Assembly: GCA_030268105.1 (NCBI GenBank)
Contig: BSDZ01000004.1
Coordinates: 546,001 to 610,000, forward strand
Direction of reading: 5' to 3'
Source of the DNA: Volvox africanus
Taxonomy: Eukaryota; Chlorophyta; Chlorophyceae; Chlamydomonadales; Volvocaceae
Length of the DNA stretch: 64,000 bases
The translations under genes were made by a program, and so were the position numbers. Positions 49,400 through 62,099 of this stretch are shown here, piece by piece (within the stretch, counting starts at the first letter, position 1; each line of letters begins with the position of its first letter). The notes beneath the pieces are model-generated. The model made no database searches, was not told where the DNA came from, and saw nothing but the letters and a program-made list of their open reading frames with translations.

Positions 49400-51500
49400 G
49401 CGAGCCTAGAGGCTACCCGAGGTAAGACCCAACTGGCATTAAGGACAGGGACTTGGCAACACTGAAATTTCATTGCAATGAAAATATCGGAGTATATGGA
49501 CTAAAGGTTAGGCGCTGAGTCAAGCGGCAGGTACGAGATGAGAAGCAGAAATATAGTGTCCTTCAAGGAGCCGTTATGCGTTCGACTTGAGGGTGCTCAC
49601 CGAACAAGTGCCGTTATCAAGTTATTTTTTCTGCTAACATGGAAATACCGCACCAAGCGCCCAAACGACCTCCTAACAATCAAGTTCTGCACTAAACGAT
49701 GTTATGTTCAGGTTAAGGCAATCATATTAAGGAAAATTTTCCAGGGTAACGGAAGCGTAGCGCAAGCAACGACGCGTCGAAGAGATGCAGCTTATTGGAT
49801 AAGGCTGTTCAATAACTGTAATAACTGGCGCGCGTTTAAATTTATGGTACTCTAAGCATACGTAACGCAAGCAGCTTGGCGCAACATTTAGGTAGCCGGG
49901 TTACCAGGTTACGCGCAGAAGCCGTACTTGATCAAGTCGCGTTTACCAGAAGTAGAAACTTACCCAAAATGTTGACTCGTTATCCGCTATGGTAGTTTCT
50001 ACATAAACCGAAAAATAAAAATTGCTATCTCCGTCCAAAGTACTTAATACATATTCCCGGTGACTCCTCGTGACAGCCGGCCTCGCAGTGCTTATTCTTA
50101 TGCTTAGGATTTGTAAGTGTAAATGATTTGCTTCGTATAAAACGGTGTCACTACATTCAAAATGACTCACTCAGTTACAATACGTGGGTTTGAGGCGCAT
50201 TCTTCTTCAATAATCGTAACACAATATGCGATTCAGATTTCTCCAGGATACTAGCATTGTCCGAATATCCGGTCACTCAGTGACAAACGGTTTACCTTGC
50301 GAACGGCTGACATCAGGGTGTTTCTTCCGCCTTGCTGCTCGTACGTCCTCTGCAATCCTTAACACATGTTGCCCATCGCTAATGCCAGGCAATCCGTGGC
50401 GCAGTAAACCTTCAAGGAATGGAGGGTACTTTCAAAGACGCCATAGGTTCCTGTACAGGGCTGCAACAAAGCAGCGTTTTCGAAAGCCTAGGACAGGTGC
50501 TTTGGTTACATCGTCAGCCATTCCTCAGCATCAGCGTCAAGATAACCGCGTGCATATTTGGTCATGTTGTAGATCAGGATGCCTCGCGAGGCATCGTCCT
50601 TGGAAAAATATGTTATGCTATTTTGTTTCTGGAGTCGAGCTCGTCCGAAGGGTGCAAGCCGGGGATGGTCTTATATGAGGCACGCTGATACCGTTACAAT
50701 GTGCTCGCACAATAATTTTCCCCTAAAACCGGGGTTCCAAGCATACGCATATTCAGTGTCCATTCGTATCATGCCCCAGGCATAAATGCACAGCTTCATA
50801 AATCTCCTACCTTAAGTATGTACGACATAGTGTACACACTGGGCGCAAGTTTAATGCAGAAATATTCATACACGAAAACCTATATACCTGTTCTGTTACG
50901 CAGGGTGTATTGTTTAGTAGTAGTTGAATTGCCTGTTGTTGGCGTATAGCTTGCACAAGCTCGAGGCCCCATATAACAATCACACGGGCACAAAGATAAG
51001 GGCAACCTGAGGGTAAAAGGGGAAATCTGTGGATGCGGCAGTGGAGGAGTCGATCGCGGATGGTTCATCACCATTTGCAAACAGCACGCATTATCCGCAG
51101 AAGGGCGAATTTATATGGCGGTCCATGCTGCATAGGGTACGTTTACCTGGATAATTCAATTGGTTTGTATTAAGCTGCGTCAAGCTGTGCAGTGATGGTT
51201 GTAGCAGTTCCCTGGCAACTCTAACTGTCGTTTCCGTCATTTTACAGATAGAAGTCACAAGCTCACATTAGGGCAAGGCGTACACGTCAAACGTTACTTT
51301 TGCAGGTTATGCTTTCATTATTATCGCTGCACGCGGTGAAGTCGTGAACGCTGCTGTTTGGGGTTCAGGGGGGCCCTGCTACTGCTTAGGTTTCCAGAAG
51401 CTCCAAGCTCTAAGAGCAATGTTACGGTATGTAACTATCGCGCGTGACTTGATGACCTGTATGGGCATGCGCCCTTCATCTTTCCAGAAGAGAACGGTCA
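49400..51500. other. Spacer between the two phosphodiesterase genes
   Basis: This holds the upstream region of paralogue 1 and, further right, the 3' side of paralogue 2. No CHASE-like exon was found on either strand. A plus-strand open segment at 50419-50688 has no recognisable family and weak coding character. Confidence 0.4.
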
Positions 51501-51516
51501 TGGACGGCCATCCAGG

Positions 51517-51862
51517 CTAGAGCAGGAAACCCAGCAGCATATTCGGGACAACCAACCATCCCTTGTAGCTCATGTAATGGTGCGTTTCGAAAAGTTCAGG
51601 CGGTCAGGAGCGACCCGAACATGGTAGCTTACCTGAAAGATATGAGACGCCGGCGTGTTCGACTTCTGGTGTAGCCGTGGCTAAGCGCAGGCACCTCACC
51701 GTGCTTGTAGCACCAGGGTACCTCCCTCCCCAGCAGCTTATTCCCGTGCAGGGTATACGAAGAGCCAAACGATGCGCCACTCAAATATCCCTGTAATCCC
51801 TTCGGATATAAGGAATCTCGAGGGGCGCCCTGGGATATGTATGGGATGTACATCCCGTCCAT
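51517..51862 (-). CDS. Possible small two-exon gene, unknown function
   Basis: An ATG at 51862 opens a frame (MDGMYIPYISQGAPRDSLY...) ending at a strong CAG|GTAAGC donor at 51633. A possible second exon 51568-51517 in the right phase adds SYKGWLVVPNMLLGFLL and a stop, for about 93 residues. The acceptor of the second exon has a weak pyrimidine tract. I do not recognise the protein. Confidence 0.25.
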
Positions 51863-52065
51863 TTAAGTTGCACAGGACCATTCAATACAGTACTGATGAA
51901 GGGTGTCAAACGCGACTTGAGTTTTCAACTTAGTACGGCCTTACGACTCGAGATTGTCTTACTCGTAATTTGGACCCTTCGCGCTAGATGCTGAGGACAG
52001 CGAGAAACCGACCAGTAACTCCCAGGACTTGTCGGATGCTTATGGATTATATATATGTGTGTGTA

Positions 52066-52157
52066 AATTTATATGTATATCTATCTATCTATCTATATCT
52101 ATATCTATATCTATATATATTTATTTATTTATATCTATATTTATTATTACTATTATT
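52066..52157. repeat. (CTAT)/(TATATC) simple repeat
   Basis: Irregular CTAT, TATATC and TTAT repeats in the 3' flank of phosphodiesterase paralogue 2. Confidence 0.85.
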
Positions 52158-52368
52158 ATTTCTTGTTTTAGGACCTTGGCCACATCAGAACGCAGAACCC
52201 AATGGCTCCAGTATGATTGCCGAAACGTACGCAGCGCAAGCGATGGCATCCGGGCAGCAAACATGCGAACTGTACAGCGCATGCAGATGTCCTCGCGCCT
52301 TTTCATGTTCCGCTCAGGCAGCCTGTCATTTGGCCAGTAGTTACGTGCCCGATGCTACTTTCACTGTT

Positions 52369-52373
52369 TTACA
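52369..52373 (-). terminator. Candidate TGTAA polyadenylation signal of phosphodiesterase paralogue 2
   Basis: TGTAA on the minus strand lies about 495 bp after the stop codon of the gene. Confidence 0.35.
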
Positions 52374-52867
52374 ACACAAAAGTCTACAAGATTACGATTG
52401 TCCTTGGCAGGGAATATACCTGTCATTGCACCTTTTCCACAAGAGGATGCAAGCCATCAGAGTAAGGTTCCTCATCTGCATATGATATGAATGGAAATGG
52501 AACTCGTACTTAAAGAATGCTCTAGTACGACAGGTAAGAACGTGGTCTCTCAACTCCAAATCTGGGATGGGTCTATCCATCCCTCTCCAACACCACCACC
52601 AACAAAAATCAACAACCAGTTCCAGACTCCTGCCAACTTCAGCAGTACTCAACCTCCCCGCGGCCCCATCTCGTATTTTGTTGGCAGATGCACTTCCTCT
52701 CCGAACCATTTATTTACCGCCCTCCATCCATTGCTTCTGGCCCTTCCACATCATTCCCAATATTTTATATATCTTATTAACGTGGAAGCGCTGTTACCAT
52801 CACCATACGCACATTGCATTATTATTAAGGCCACAAAACTCCAATGTGTCTTCCCCTCCTGGCCCCT

Positions 52868-55800
52868 TTAATCGTGGCTGAGAACTAGTTTCACAACTGG
52901 GGTTTCTTGGCTTTCCAGTTGCTGAGGGGCCACGGCAGGCGCCTGCCGTGCTTTATCAGCATTTCCGAGATCCCTTTCGGCATTGGCCATAAAAGGTTTC
53001 GAACCCGAACCGAGTGTCCGATCGCTGCTGGACACGCAAAGCGGCGGCGGACCCACCGACGTCACCATTACCTGCGTGGACTGGTTTGAGGCCGCGCGTG
53101 CTGACAAACTGGGAAGAAGCGTCTGACCGGCGATTCCGTGGCGGCTGACGCTCCTGCCGCCGCCACCTTTGCAGATTCCGGGGCCGCTGGTGGCAGCTGT
53201 CACCGCAGCCGGCAGCACCTGCATCGGTAGCTGTCCGTCGACTTGGCGCCAGTGATTGTAATTGCGCACGAAGTCGTTCATGAGCTGGTGGGCTCCAGGG
53301 AAGGCACTGGAGAGCGCATGCACCAGCGGCAAAGCCACGAAATCGTAGAACCCCACCTGGCTCTTGCTGACGCCCTGCTTGGCTCGGTCAAACAACGGGC
53401 TGATGGAATGGCCCAGCTCGCGCTCCCGGTCGCCCTGGCGGAAGAACTCCTCCTCCAGCACGCCAAGCCACCGCTTGTGAACCTCCAGCTCCTCGCCCAA
53501 GTGTCCGATGTCTGCGGCCTTGAGTGCCATCTGCAGGCTGAGCAGCCGCTCCGTCTCGTCCACGGGTTTCGGAGCTGTGACCTGCGGCGGAGAGATCAGC
53601 GACAGCGGCGAAATCCTCCCCAGCGGTGTCCATCTCTCGGAGGTGACTGGATTGCGTAGGGCGGTCGCGCTGCGGGGTTGGCTATTAAAAGCTGCCAATA
53701 CGGTCCCGTTTGTCACGGAGTGTTGTCGTGCCTGTTGCTGCTGTAGCGGCTGTTGCTGTTGTTGTTGCTGCTGCTGCTGCTGCTGTTGCGAGTAAGCTGC
53801 TAGTCGATGCACGGTATTGAAGTGGCTGAGAATGGAGAAGTGCTGCTTCATGTCAGTCGCAAGAACCAGTTCGATCACCTGAAAAGGAATAGTTCAGAGT
53901 TTAGAGGGCTCAGTGTTTTTTATATTAAATGGGTACGACACCAAGGGAACAGCTGCCGCATACATTTGCATGAAAGCAGAGGAGTGTGGCAGTGCAATCT
54001 GCGGCGCCACGCGGCGGCAGCCATCTAAGGGCAGCCGCAACCATTATTGGGTGCAGACTGCTGCGGAGTACCATTTCGTCTCTCGGGTGGTTCCTACCAT
54101 CTTTCGAAACCCGGCTCGTTCCGATTGAGAAAGCGGCGCCAGGAAGTCGAGCTCGGGCCGCTGCAGCAGCCCGAACGAGGCAGCGCAGTGATGATTCTCA
54201 AGAGGTGAGCGGTCGTTGTACCTGACTGCCAGCGGGTCCGAGATTGCCACTAGGAAGTCGTTGGTCATGCCCGGGTGACCGTAGTCGTGGACAATCTGAG
54301 CGGAGCACATGGAAAGGAGAGACCTTTCAACGAAAGTTCTTCCAAGACAGGACAATCATCTGAGCAGCGCAGTCCCTTCCGACATCCACTTTTGGCGCCC
54401 CAGAGACTGCAGATCAACCCAAATCGCACCCACCGCCGCGTAGTAGGCGGCCAACAGCCCCAGGCGGTCCAAGTAGTGTACATGCAGCTGCGTTGCGTGG
54501 ATGATGACGTGGAGGGTCTGCAGTACATCCGCCGCATGTACAGCGTTGTGGTACGGGTTGTCCAGGTAGCCAGCCTCTATTTGGCGGAGCACCCTGTTTG
54601 GAAGGGGGCCCGTTAGCGCTGACTCACGGCATTTGCTTATTTGTTACCATCGGCCTTCATTTCATGACAGACATCTGGGGATACGCATAGGGTGAATGGC
54701 GGGGCCGGCATGGCGGCGTGCTCATCAGGCTTCACTGCCATGCGGGCCGCGGGTCTAGAGCTTTCGAGCACAGTCAGAGATCCGCTGTTTGTTCCACATG
54801 CGTCCGGCTGAAAGCGCACATCCCTTAACCTCCTGGTCGTGCCCACCGCACATCGCTCACGTACTTGCCTCGCCAGGGTGACGGGTTTGATATGGAAGGC
54901 CTTTATCAGCCCGGCCTTTTGTATGAGGTAGAAGCCCAGGGCCGACAGCGCGTGGCCCTGGGTGGCTTCCTGCAGCGCCCAGGTGTTGAACTGCCAGCGG
55001 TCAGCGCCAGCGAGAAGCCGTTCCGACTGTTCCATGTTAAGTTGGAGGGAGGTATGGCGGGAGAGGAGGGGTCCTTAGGCATCCAGAACGGCTCAGACGC
55101 AAAAGAAAGCATGGTACATTATCACCAACAATCTCAAACGTCTCCTCAAGACAAAACTTCTAAATCAAACCTGTAAATATGAACTTGAGGTTGGGCAGAA
55201 AACACAGAAAAACATCGATCCGCTCGCAAGCTGGTCTTTCCCCGTTGAGTAACAGCGGTCAGCAGCGAAGCCACCCTGCATTTTGTAAATCTGCGCTGAT
55301 CTTCGGTGCTGAGTCACAACCGCAACGTGGTTAGTGAGCGCGCGTGGAAATTCCCGCTTTAGCCCCTCACCTCCTCAATGACAGTGCTGCTGATCATGTT
55401 GTGAGAAGGCGCCGGGAGGCTCTGCCGACTGTGAGGACCCAAGCTGTTGGTCACCATGGATAATCGACGAGCCCGACCCGTGGCCATGACCATGCCCCGC
55501 CCTTGCGCTCCACCACCACAACCGCCGCACCCAGCAGCGTCACCGTCGTGCTCCAGCCCCTCAGCCTGCAAAGACCCTGCTGTTGTCGAAATTGGAAATG
55601 GCACCGTCAGCAATGCGACGGTCGGCATCGCTAATGACGGAGCACTCGTGCTCCCACTGACTTGGCGGCCGCCGCATGGCGCCGCTGGTGTAGTGACCGA
55701 GGATACCGGCACCAACAATGTTCTGCCACCAAAACCAACATTCGGTAAAGTGCTGTTTTCGACGGCTGCGGTGGGAGTTGGTGCGGAGCCACCAACGACA

Positions 55801-58800
55801 CCGCTGCTACTAACACTCCCATCGAACCTGACACCAACGCCAACGCCAACGCCGACACCATTGACGCTCGCCACCCAGTGCGACGGGTAGACCCCCGTCA
55901 CGGAATCTGCCGAGGTATCTGCGAAGTGTTGTACGATGGAGCTGACCTCACGGCCGTGAGGTTGCTGCAGCCCCAGAACAAGCTGCAATCCGGTACTTGG
56001 TGCGTCGTACGTGGCCTGCTGGGAGGACGGGCGTCGTTAATAGTTTAACCGAGCAAAACTCGCGACGACCAAAAAAGGCCAGAGCGACGCGTGGATAAGG
56101 GAACTAGTGGCCGGTGAATAAAATATTAAAAATTTACTATTTTTAAAGAAGGCCACGGTTGGCGGTTAGCAGTTGGCTGAGCTTCGGTTGGCTCAATCAA
56201 CTTGCAAAACGGGACACGCGGTAGAAAAGAAAGACTTGAGGCAGCGACATCAGCAGAACAACAAACTTTGAATCTGAGTGGTATTGCTTTTCCTGTAAGT
56301 GGTAAGTGTAAAAAAAGTGTAAAAGACAGCGCACATATGGAAAGGAGCAGTTCATAGAGCTAGCTTACAAGAATCCGGAGTCTGGAGAGCGCATTCGGTG
56401 GGCAATGACGCGCCGGGGAGCTTTAACCATTATGGGTTCTGTGGAGGGTTCCTTACCAAGTCGACGGAAGACTGTTGCGCCGCCATCCCACAACTACCCC
56501 CTCCACGGATGCCTGTGTACTCTGGGTCGTCTCCAAAACAGGGCCCAACAGAGGATCCAGAGTGCTGCACATCAGCGCCCCTGCCTAGCTGCTGCATCAG
56601 CGCGCTTACGACGTCAGCCTGTTTGTTGTATAGATGAACAAAAGTGCCACATCTCATCATATAATACAACATGCATGCGGATAACGAGAGGAGCAGCTAA
56701 ATTTGCTAAATTGGGATTGGCAGGCACCTCGTAGGGTCAGCTAGGCACCACAGGCCCGAGATAGGAGACATATTAGTCATTTTAACCCGGGCATGTTCGT
56801 CTGCGCACATTTGTGTGTGTGCATTGACGCTTCGCAGCCCTTCTTAACCTTTTCCCTGTCAAAATGGGTCAAAATCGGGGATGGATTGCTCAGTCTTGAT
56901 GCCGCGACAGCGCGCGTGCGGATGTTTTGCCTATGCCGATGGATGGTCTCGTGTGTACGGTATGTGCAACCGTATATCTATCCCTACTTCTCGACACATT
57001 TCCTCCAACGCACCCGGCTGCAATAGCTTCACCCGCACCCCCACCAACACCCGCAGCTGCAGCTGCAGCCTGCAGCCCAGAAGCACCCACATCCAAGTTG
57101 GCACTCTTGATGTGTTTCTTCAAGTTGAGCGGTGAGTATACGTCCATGTTACGCATGAGGGCTGTCCGGATGAACACCACATCTCTCACATCCGGAATAC
57201 GACCCTCGAGCAGTTGACCCATCATGCCCAGGAGCATGTCAGCAGGGGTCTCTGTCATGGGGGGAGGGCCCAGGGGATGGGCATGGATGGCATACGTGAG
57301 CGCAAGGAAAGACAGACGGACGGACGGACGGACGGACGGATGGGGGGAATGGATGAATGGCTAGGTCGCGTTATCATGCGTCACACTGTCCTGTGCCTTT
57401 TCCTGCGCGCCCTCACATAAATCCTGTCATGACAGTTCTGCAACCGGGACGGCATATCTTGCAAGCGTCTTCATACACCATGCTCTATTGCGATGCAGTA
57501 CATGATTGATAACAATATATGTGCCATAAATGAGTGCTAGCGCATTCCTCGGTTGGTACAATGCACGGTGAGCACACGCACCGGCCTCCAAAATCCGCGT
57601 CTCTCCCAGAGCAGCCGCCGGCTGCCGCTTCAGCTCCCGTAACATGTCCTTTGGGAGCAGTGCGTTGAGGAGCAACTGGTGCTGGCGCCTAGGTACATGC
57701 CATGGATGGGGAATGGAAGGTAGAGGAAAGCGGATTCTCTAACTTGGTAGCAAGGTGTACCTGGGGTTGAACTGGCCGCCCGGTACTAAGTGCGCCATCT
57801 TTGCCTATGTAGAATTTGTAAACTTCCCGGGCCTTCCTGGAGGACCCCTCAATCTATCCAATTTGGCTTCAGCAATGTATATCTAACGATAGCCTAGGCT
57901 CCAGGCTGGCTGCGGAGGAGGCGATTAAACCGCACACACTGTGTTCTAAGCACCCCGTTGCTGCATGGATTCATTTAGCTCCGTGCTCTGAGAAAGTCAC
58001 ACACTTGCCCACTCGCCCACTCGCTCACCGAGACACCAGCAACATAAAGGTGAGTGCCGCAAGGGAGAGGGAGATTAGGATGACTGCAACCAGCATACCC
58101 ACCATCCATGACGGGGCCCAACCCGACAGTGGGTAGACCCGCAGCAGCCACTGCAGTCCCCAGTCCGGCAGGCGGGACACACGGTTTGATGATGTAGGCG
58201 ACGACGTCTCGTGTTATGATTCTATAACATGAGGTGCTTGTGGTGGTGTGCCTGTGGTGGTGTGCACATGCAGAATAGACGTGCGTGTGCATTTGAGCGT
58301 CGACGAGCGTGGCGCTCACTGAAAGATGGATGCATCGCCACGCGAACGAAGGTTGCAATGCAGTGACCCGTGGGTCATCAATTGATAATGGTCACAGGTT
58401 GCTTGTCACTTCTTGTGTGTTACCTGACAGTTTGGCAGCAGCAGCGGCACCTCAACCGCTGAGCTGCCTAGTTGGTGGTTGGTGTTCCCCACCACGACGT
58501 CAAATCCTCCGGAGCTCAAGTTGGGGGCCAGCATCTGATACGCGTACCTGCATGCCATAATAAGACCGGCATACCAACAATCTGCGCGAATGATGACGAT
58601 TCCGTACTTGACTTGGGGGAAGTTGGTCCTCTTCAACATAAGTGCTTCTATCATAGGGCTTGCGTTCTTTTGCATATATGCCAGGCTGCAGTATCATGAT
58701 AATGACTAGGATGTCTAATCCTGACGTTAATTCGCGAGATCTTTCTCAGAGCTTGATACAACACAGGCCGTACAACATATGGCCACAGTAGTGTCAGGTG

Positions 58801-61800
58801 AGGCTTCCCCCAGCCCTTCTCAGTGATGCCTTATAACAAAGTGATACGGTAGGGTCGAGGCACAAGCGCCACGTACCCCCGATCCCGAAGCGCCACCAGA
58901 CGGGAGTGGGAACCGCTGAGGTTGTCTAGAGAAATGAGCACCGCGGCCTGCAACCATCTCCAAACGGGTCAAATCAGGGAGGGCGGAGATGACCGTTATA
59001 GAATGTTGCCAGCTTGCCGTGAGTTAGGTCGTACTTACACCTTGTCCATCTACCAGGCTGGGCCGCATGCATGACAGAGGTGGATGGGAAGCCGCTGGCA
59101 CGCCGTAAGCCCCCGAAGCAGCACAGCTATATTGGCACACGGACGTGAAGGAGACAAAATAGCGCTTGAGGACGGAGCCTTCTATTCTCTTACAGGCAGC
59201 TCGTCTTAATTAAAGGCAGGAACCAGAGGAACCACACACACACACACATATATATATATATAAGGGTTAATATAAGGTGTTAAAGGGTGTGTATATATAT
59301 ATATGTGTGTGTGTGTATGTGAGAGAGAGAGAGAGTTACTCACATACCGGCTTGAATACGTACCTTATACGTACCTTATACGTACGGTACGCTTAGTACG
59401 GCAAATGGTCCTTAGCCACGATACTTACAAAGCCCCAGAACGCTTTTCCCGATGTTCTGTTGAAAGCGCAGGGCTCTCCGCAATACGAGTTTACTGGTGC
59501 CGATATATTGAAGGTCTCGTTTGCGCTGACCGCATCCACAAATATCGGCTGACGTAAAATGATGCCGTGCCCGCCCTGTACGAACTCGAGCGGGCCAGAC
59601 AAGGTGACCAAGCCGTCCCGAGCGGCCTTTACCGCTCCCTCCTTATCTGAGTCGACTGCAAACTCACAGGCAGCGGAAGCACTCATGATTGCTAATGTTG
59701 TTGGCACATTCGCTATGAGGTAGCATTTGCCATTTGCGATAAAACGATTCGAATGCCAAGGCTTAGTTGGGCTTATGCTTTCTATGTCCTTGGTTCGCCT
59801 CCATTATTCGGCTCAACATTCAGATCTCCAGTGAGTCGGCGAATTATTCGGATTGGTACCGAGCTTCACTCTCCCTAACTGAAACTCGCTTTCAAGGAGG
59901 CCTTGAACGGCATCAATATATCCTAATCCTAATTACGATACCACCAAGTGGCAACACCAAGTATCGCCTCACCCGCGAACAGATCCAACCCCAGTGCCGC
60001 CTCATGGCCAGCTTGCGGGTACATAACCGTGACAACTCCGTGAGGCACCAGTTGCAGGTTCACAATTAAGTTGACAGGAGCCTGTGGCGGTCCAGGGTGT
60101 TTTGTGTGTGTATACGCGCGTCCGTGTATAATAGGTGTTACACGGAGCGAGGGCGACTTGCCCTGAAAGGACAAGCACTGGCGCCCTGCTGACTGGGCCG
60201 AACCACAGCGCAGCAGGAGGGGAAACACACGGCTCAGCCTGCTCGTCCTGCCGTGCGCTCCTCCCCTCGCTGCCCGGGCCAGCAAGGGTTCACAACCTCA
60301 CGAGCCCCAAGCCTGGGTACCCAACGGAACAGAGCCTCAGCCAGCCATACCAGCACGCACCCAGAAGGAGAGGACAAGAAGGCTAGCGAACAAGCCCTAC
60401 CACCCAAACTTAGGAAACCCCGCCTCCTCCACCCTCATAGCCTCCCTAGCAGATAGAGACCTGGCCTTCCCGCCCAGGGACATGCTAAGGAAAGGGGAAA
60501 CTACACTACGACCCTACCAAACAGCCCAGCAGAAAATCAGGACACCTCTAAAGACGCGGGGGGGGGGATAATCTGTGTATCTATGTGTGTGTATGTGTAT
60601 GTGTATACGTATGGTGTGTGTGTGTGCGCTACGGGTGGGGGCAGCCATTGATTCACTTTATTTATTATTGCATCAACAGATATTCTCACGTGTGCGTTTA
60701 TTTAACGACACAACTTTTGACGAAGATGGGGCTATTATGTCTGGTGGGGCGATGTGGCTCAAAATGGGCCTAACTAATTCCTGGCTGTAGATTGCCCTGT
60801 CAGAGATACAAACTGACCGAGACCGCTGCATAGTTAGCGGTCCTGCAGAAATGATTCGGGATCCGAAAGACGAATGAACGGAGGCGCAGGAACAGAATCG
60901 AAGGAGCCCACCTGGGCCAGCAGTGATGGCGCCAGGGGCAGAAACAGGCTTCGTGCCTCCGAGTATTGCGGCTTGTAACGCACGATGGCGGACATCACGG
61001 ACAGGGGGCCCAGTGCCAGTGAAAGTTGTTGGACGTACCAGGCGGCGGTGTCGCGGGCCAGACTGCTGGCTCTGACCTGCACAGGGGGCGACCGGAAGGG
61101 GGCGACCGGAAGGGTAGGATAACTACGGGGGTGTGAATACCGACCGATGGAGGCGGCAGCGGTTGCGATGGCTGACAAGATGCTAGGGGGTTTTGCTAGG
61201 GATTTTGAACCGCGGCTGTGGTGAATTATTCTTAAGGTTATCACCCTGCACCTGGCGGAGGAAGTCAAGAACTCCCTCCATACAATCGATTTGTGAAGAG
61301 ATGAGTATCATAGGTTGCTATCATGCCGTGCAGGACTTGTGTACGAAATAATCAAGTGCTTGACATGACATGAGGTACGGCAGGACAGGGATGGGTGATC
61401 CTCGGTACGCCAGTACGGCTAAGTTTAAGAGTCCCCCTCCATTGAATCCTTATATTAGGTAAGGGCTGTGCCGCAAGCAGCAGCTTTGTTAGAGACCCGC
61501 GGGTACTTAGGATGACAGGGGTGCTACAGCAACATCTCTTTGGTCGTTTATCACATGAAAAGGCATGAATGCACCTTCTAGCCTTTCCAATCGATCACTT
61601 CACCAACCTGCGCGGAGTTTATGTCGGCATGGGCGATGTGAATAACCGCCCAGGTGCCGAGGCCGAGCAACAGTGCCAACAAGAGGAGCGGGTAGCAGAG
61701 CACTGATGGGTAGCCCTTGACAACCCGGCCGACTTCCTACCAATAAAACATCCAGGAAAGGGTGAAAACCTATATGTTTCCATTCTGGCGGTGCAAACTA

Positions 61801-62074
61801 AGGTTCCACTACGACGACCGCCCCAAACAGTTCTCCGTCATAAATAAATCATCACATATCCGTATCTTTATCAACTATACGAAGATGCTTAACTTACGTG
61901 CAGCGCAGCAACCCTATTTAACCGCCATGCGACATAATACAAAATAACTGGGCTTGAAAGACCACATGAATGCAATGAAATCATATAATGTAAGAAATTA
62001 ATCATACCTGTAGTTTGAGTTTCAGCCCTCCGGAACTGCAAAGAGCCGGCAAGTAGGCCGGGTGCCATGAGCAT
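52868..62074 (-). CDS. CHASE-domain receptor cyclic-nucleotide phosphodiesterase (paralogue 2)
   Basis: Predicted plasma-membrane receptor with an extracellular CHASE sensor and a cytosolic class I PDE. Exons on the minus strand: 62074-62008, 61732-61608, 61076-60912, 60081-59973, 59655-59429, 58947-58877, 58547-58424, 58150-58029, 57688-57582, 57251-57091, 56618-56457, 56015-55371, 55026-54869, 54593-54434, 54295-54098, 53878-52868. All phases agree, and the total is 1203 residues. TM1 is at ~33-55. CHASE spans ~65-300, with NLQLVPHGVVTVMYPQAGHE, ALGLDLF, LSGPLEF, QPIF and FWGFAAVLISLDNL. TM2 is at ~313-335 (MLVAVILISLSLAALTFMLL). The coupling module includes LLLNALLPKDMLREL and FIRTALMRNMDVY. 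The PDE has His763 (NPYHN), His804/Asp805 (IVHDYGHPG), LENHH and KAADIGHL. A polyQ run follows ATDMKQHF. CHASE domains bind small ligands such as cytokinins in plants; the ligand here is unknown. Confidence 0.87.
57309..57340. repeat. (GGAC)n microsatellite
   Basis: Tandem GACG/GGAC units within an intron of phosphodiesterase paralogue 2. Confidence 0.85.
59233..59333. repeat. CA/TA/GT/GA simple-sequence cluster
   Basis: Compound microsatellite (CACACA, TATATA, TGTGTG, GAGAGA) inside an intron of phosphodiesterase paralogue 2, between exons 5 and 6. Confidence 0.9.
60140..60570. repeat. Probable retroelement-like insert in an intron of phosphodiesterase paralogue 2
   Basis: Within the intron between exons 3 and 4, a GC-rich stretch resembles a segment near 11120-11175. 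Shared words include GGACAAGCAC, GGGC.GAACCACAG.GCA and AGG.GGAA. It ends in a G-run and GT-rich simple sequence. No open frame of known type was seen. This suggests a dispersed non-autonomous element. Confidence 0.3.
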
Positions 62075-62099
62075 CGCGGCAACCACGGCCGTTGCCTAT

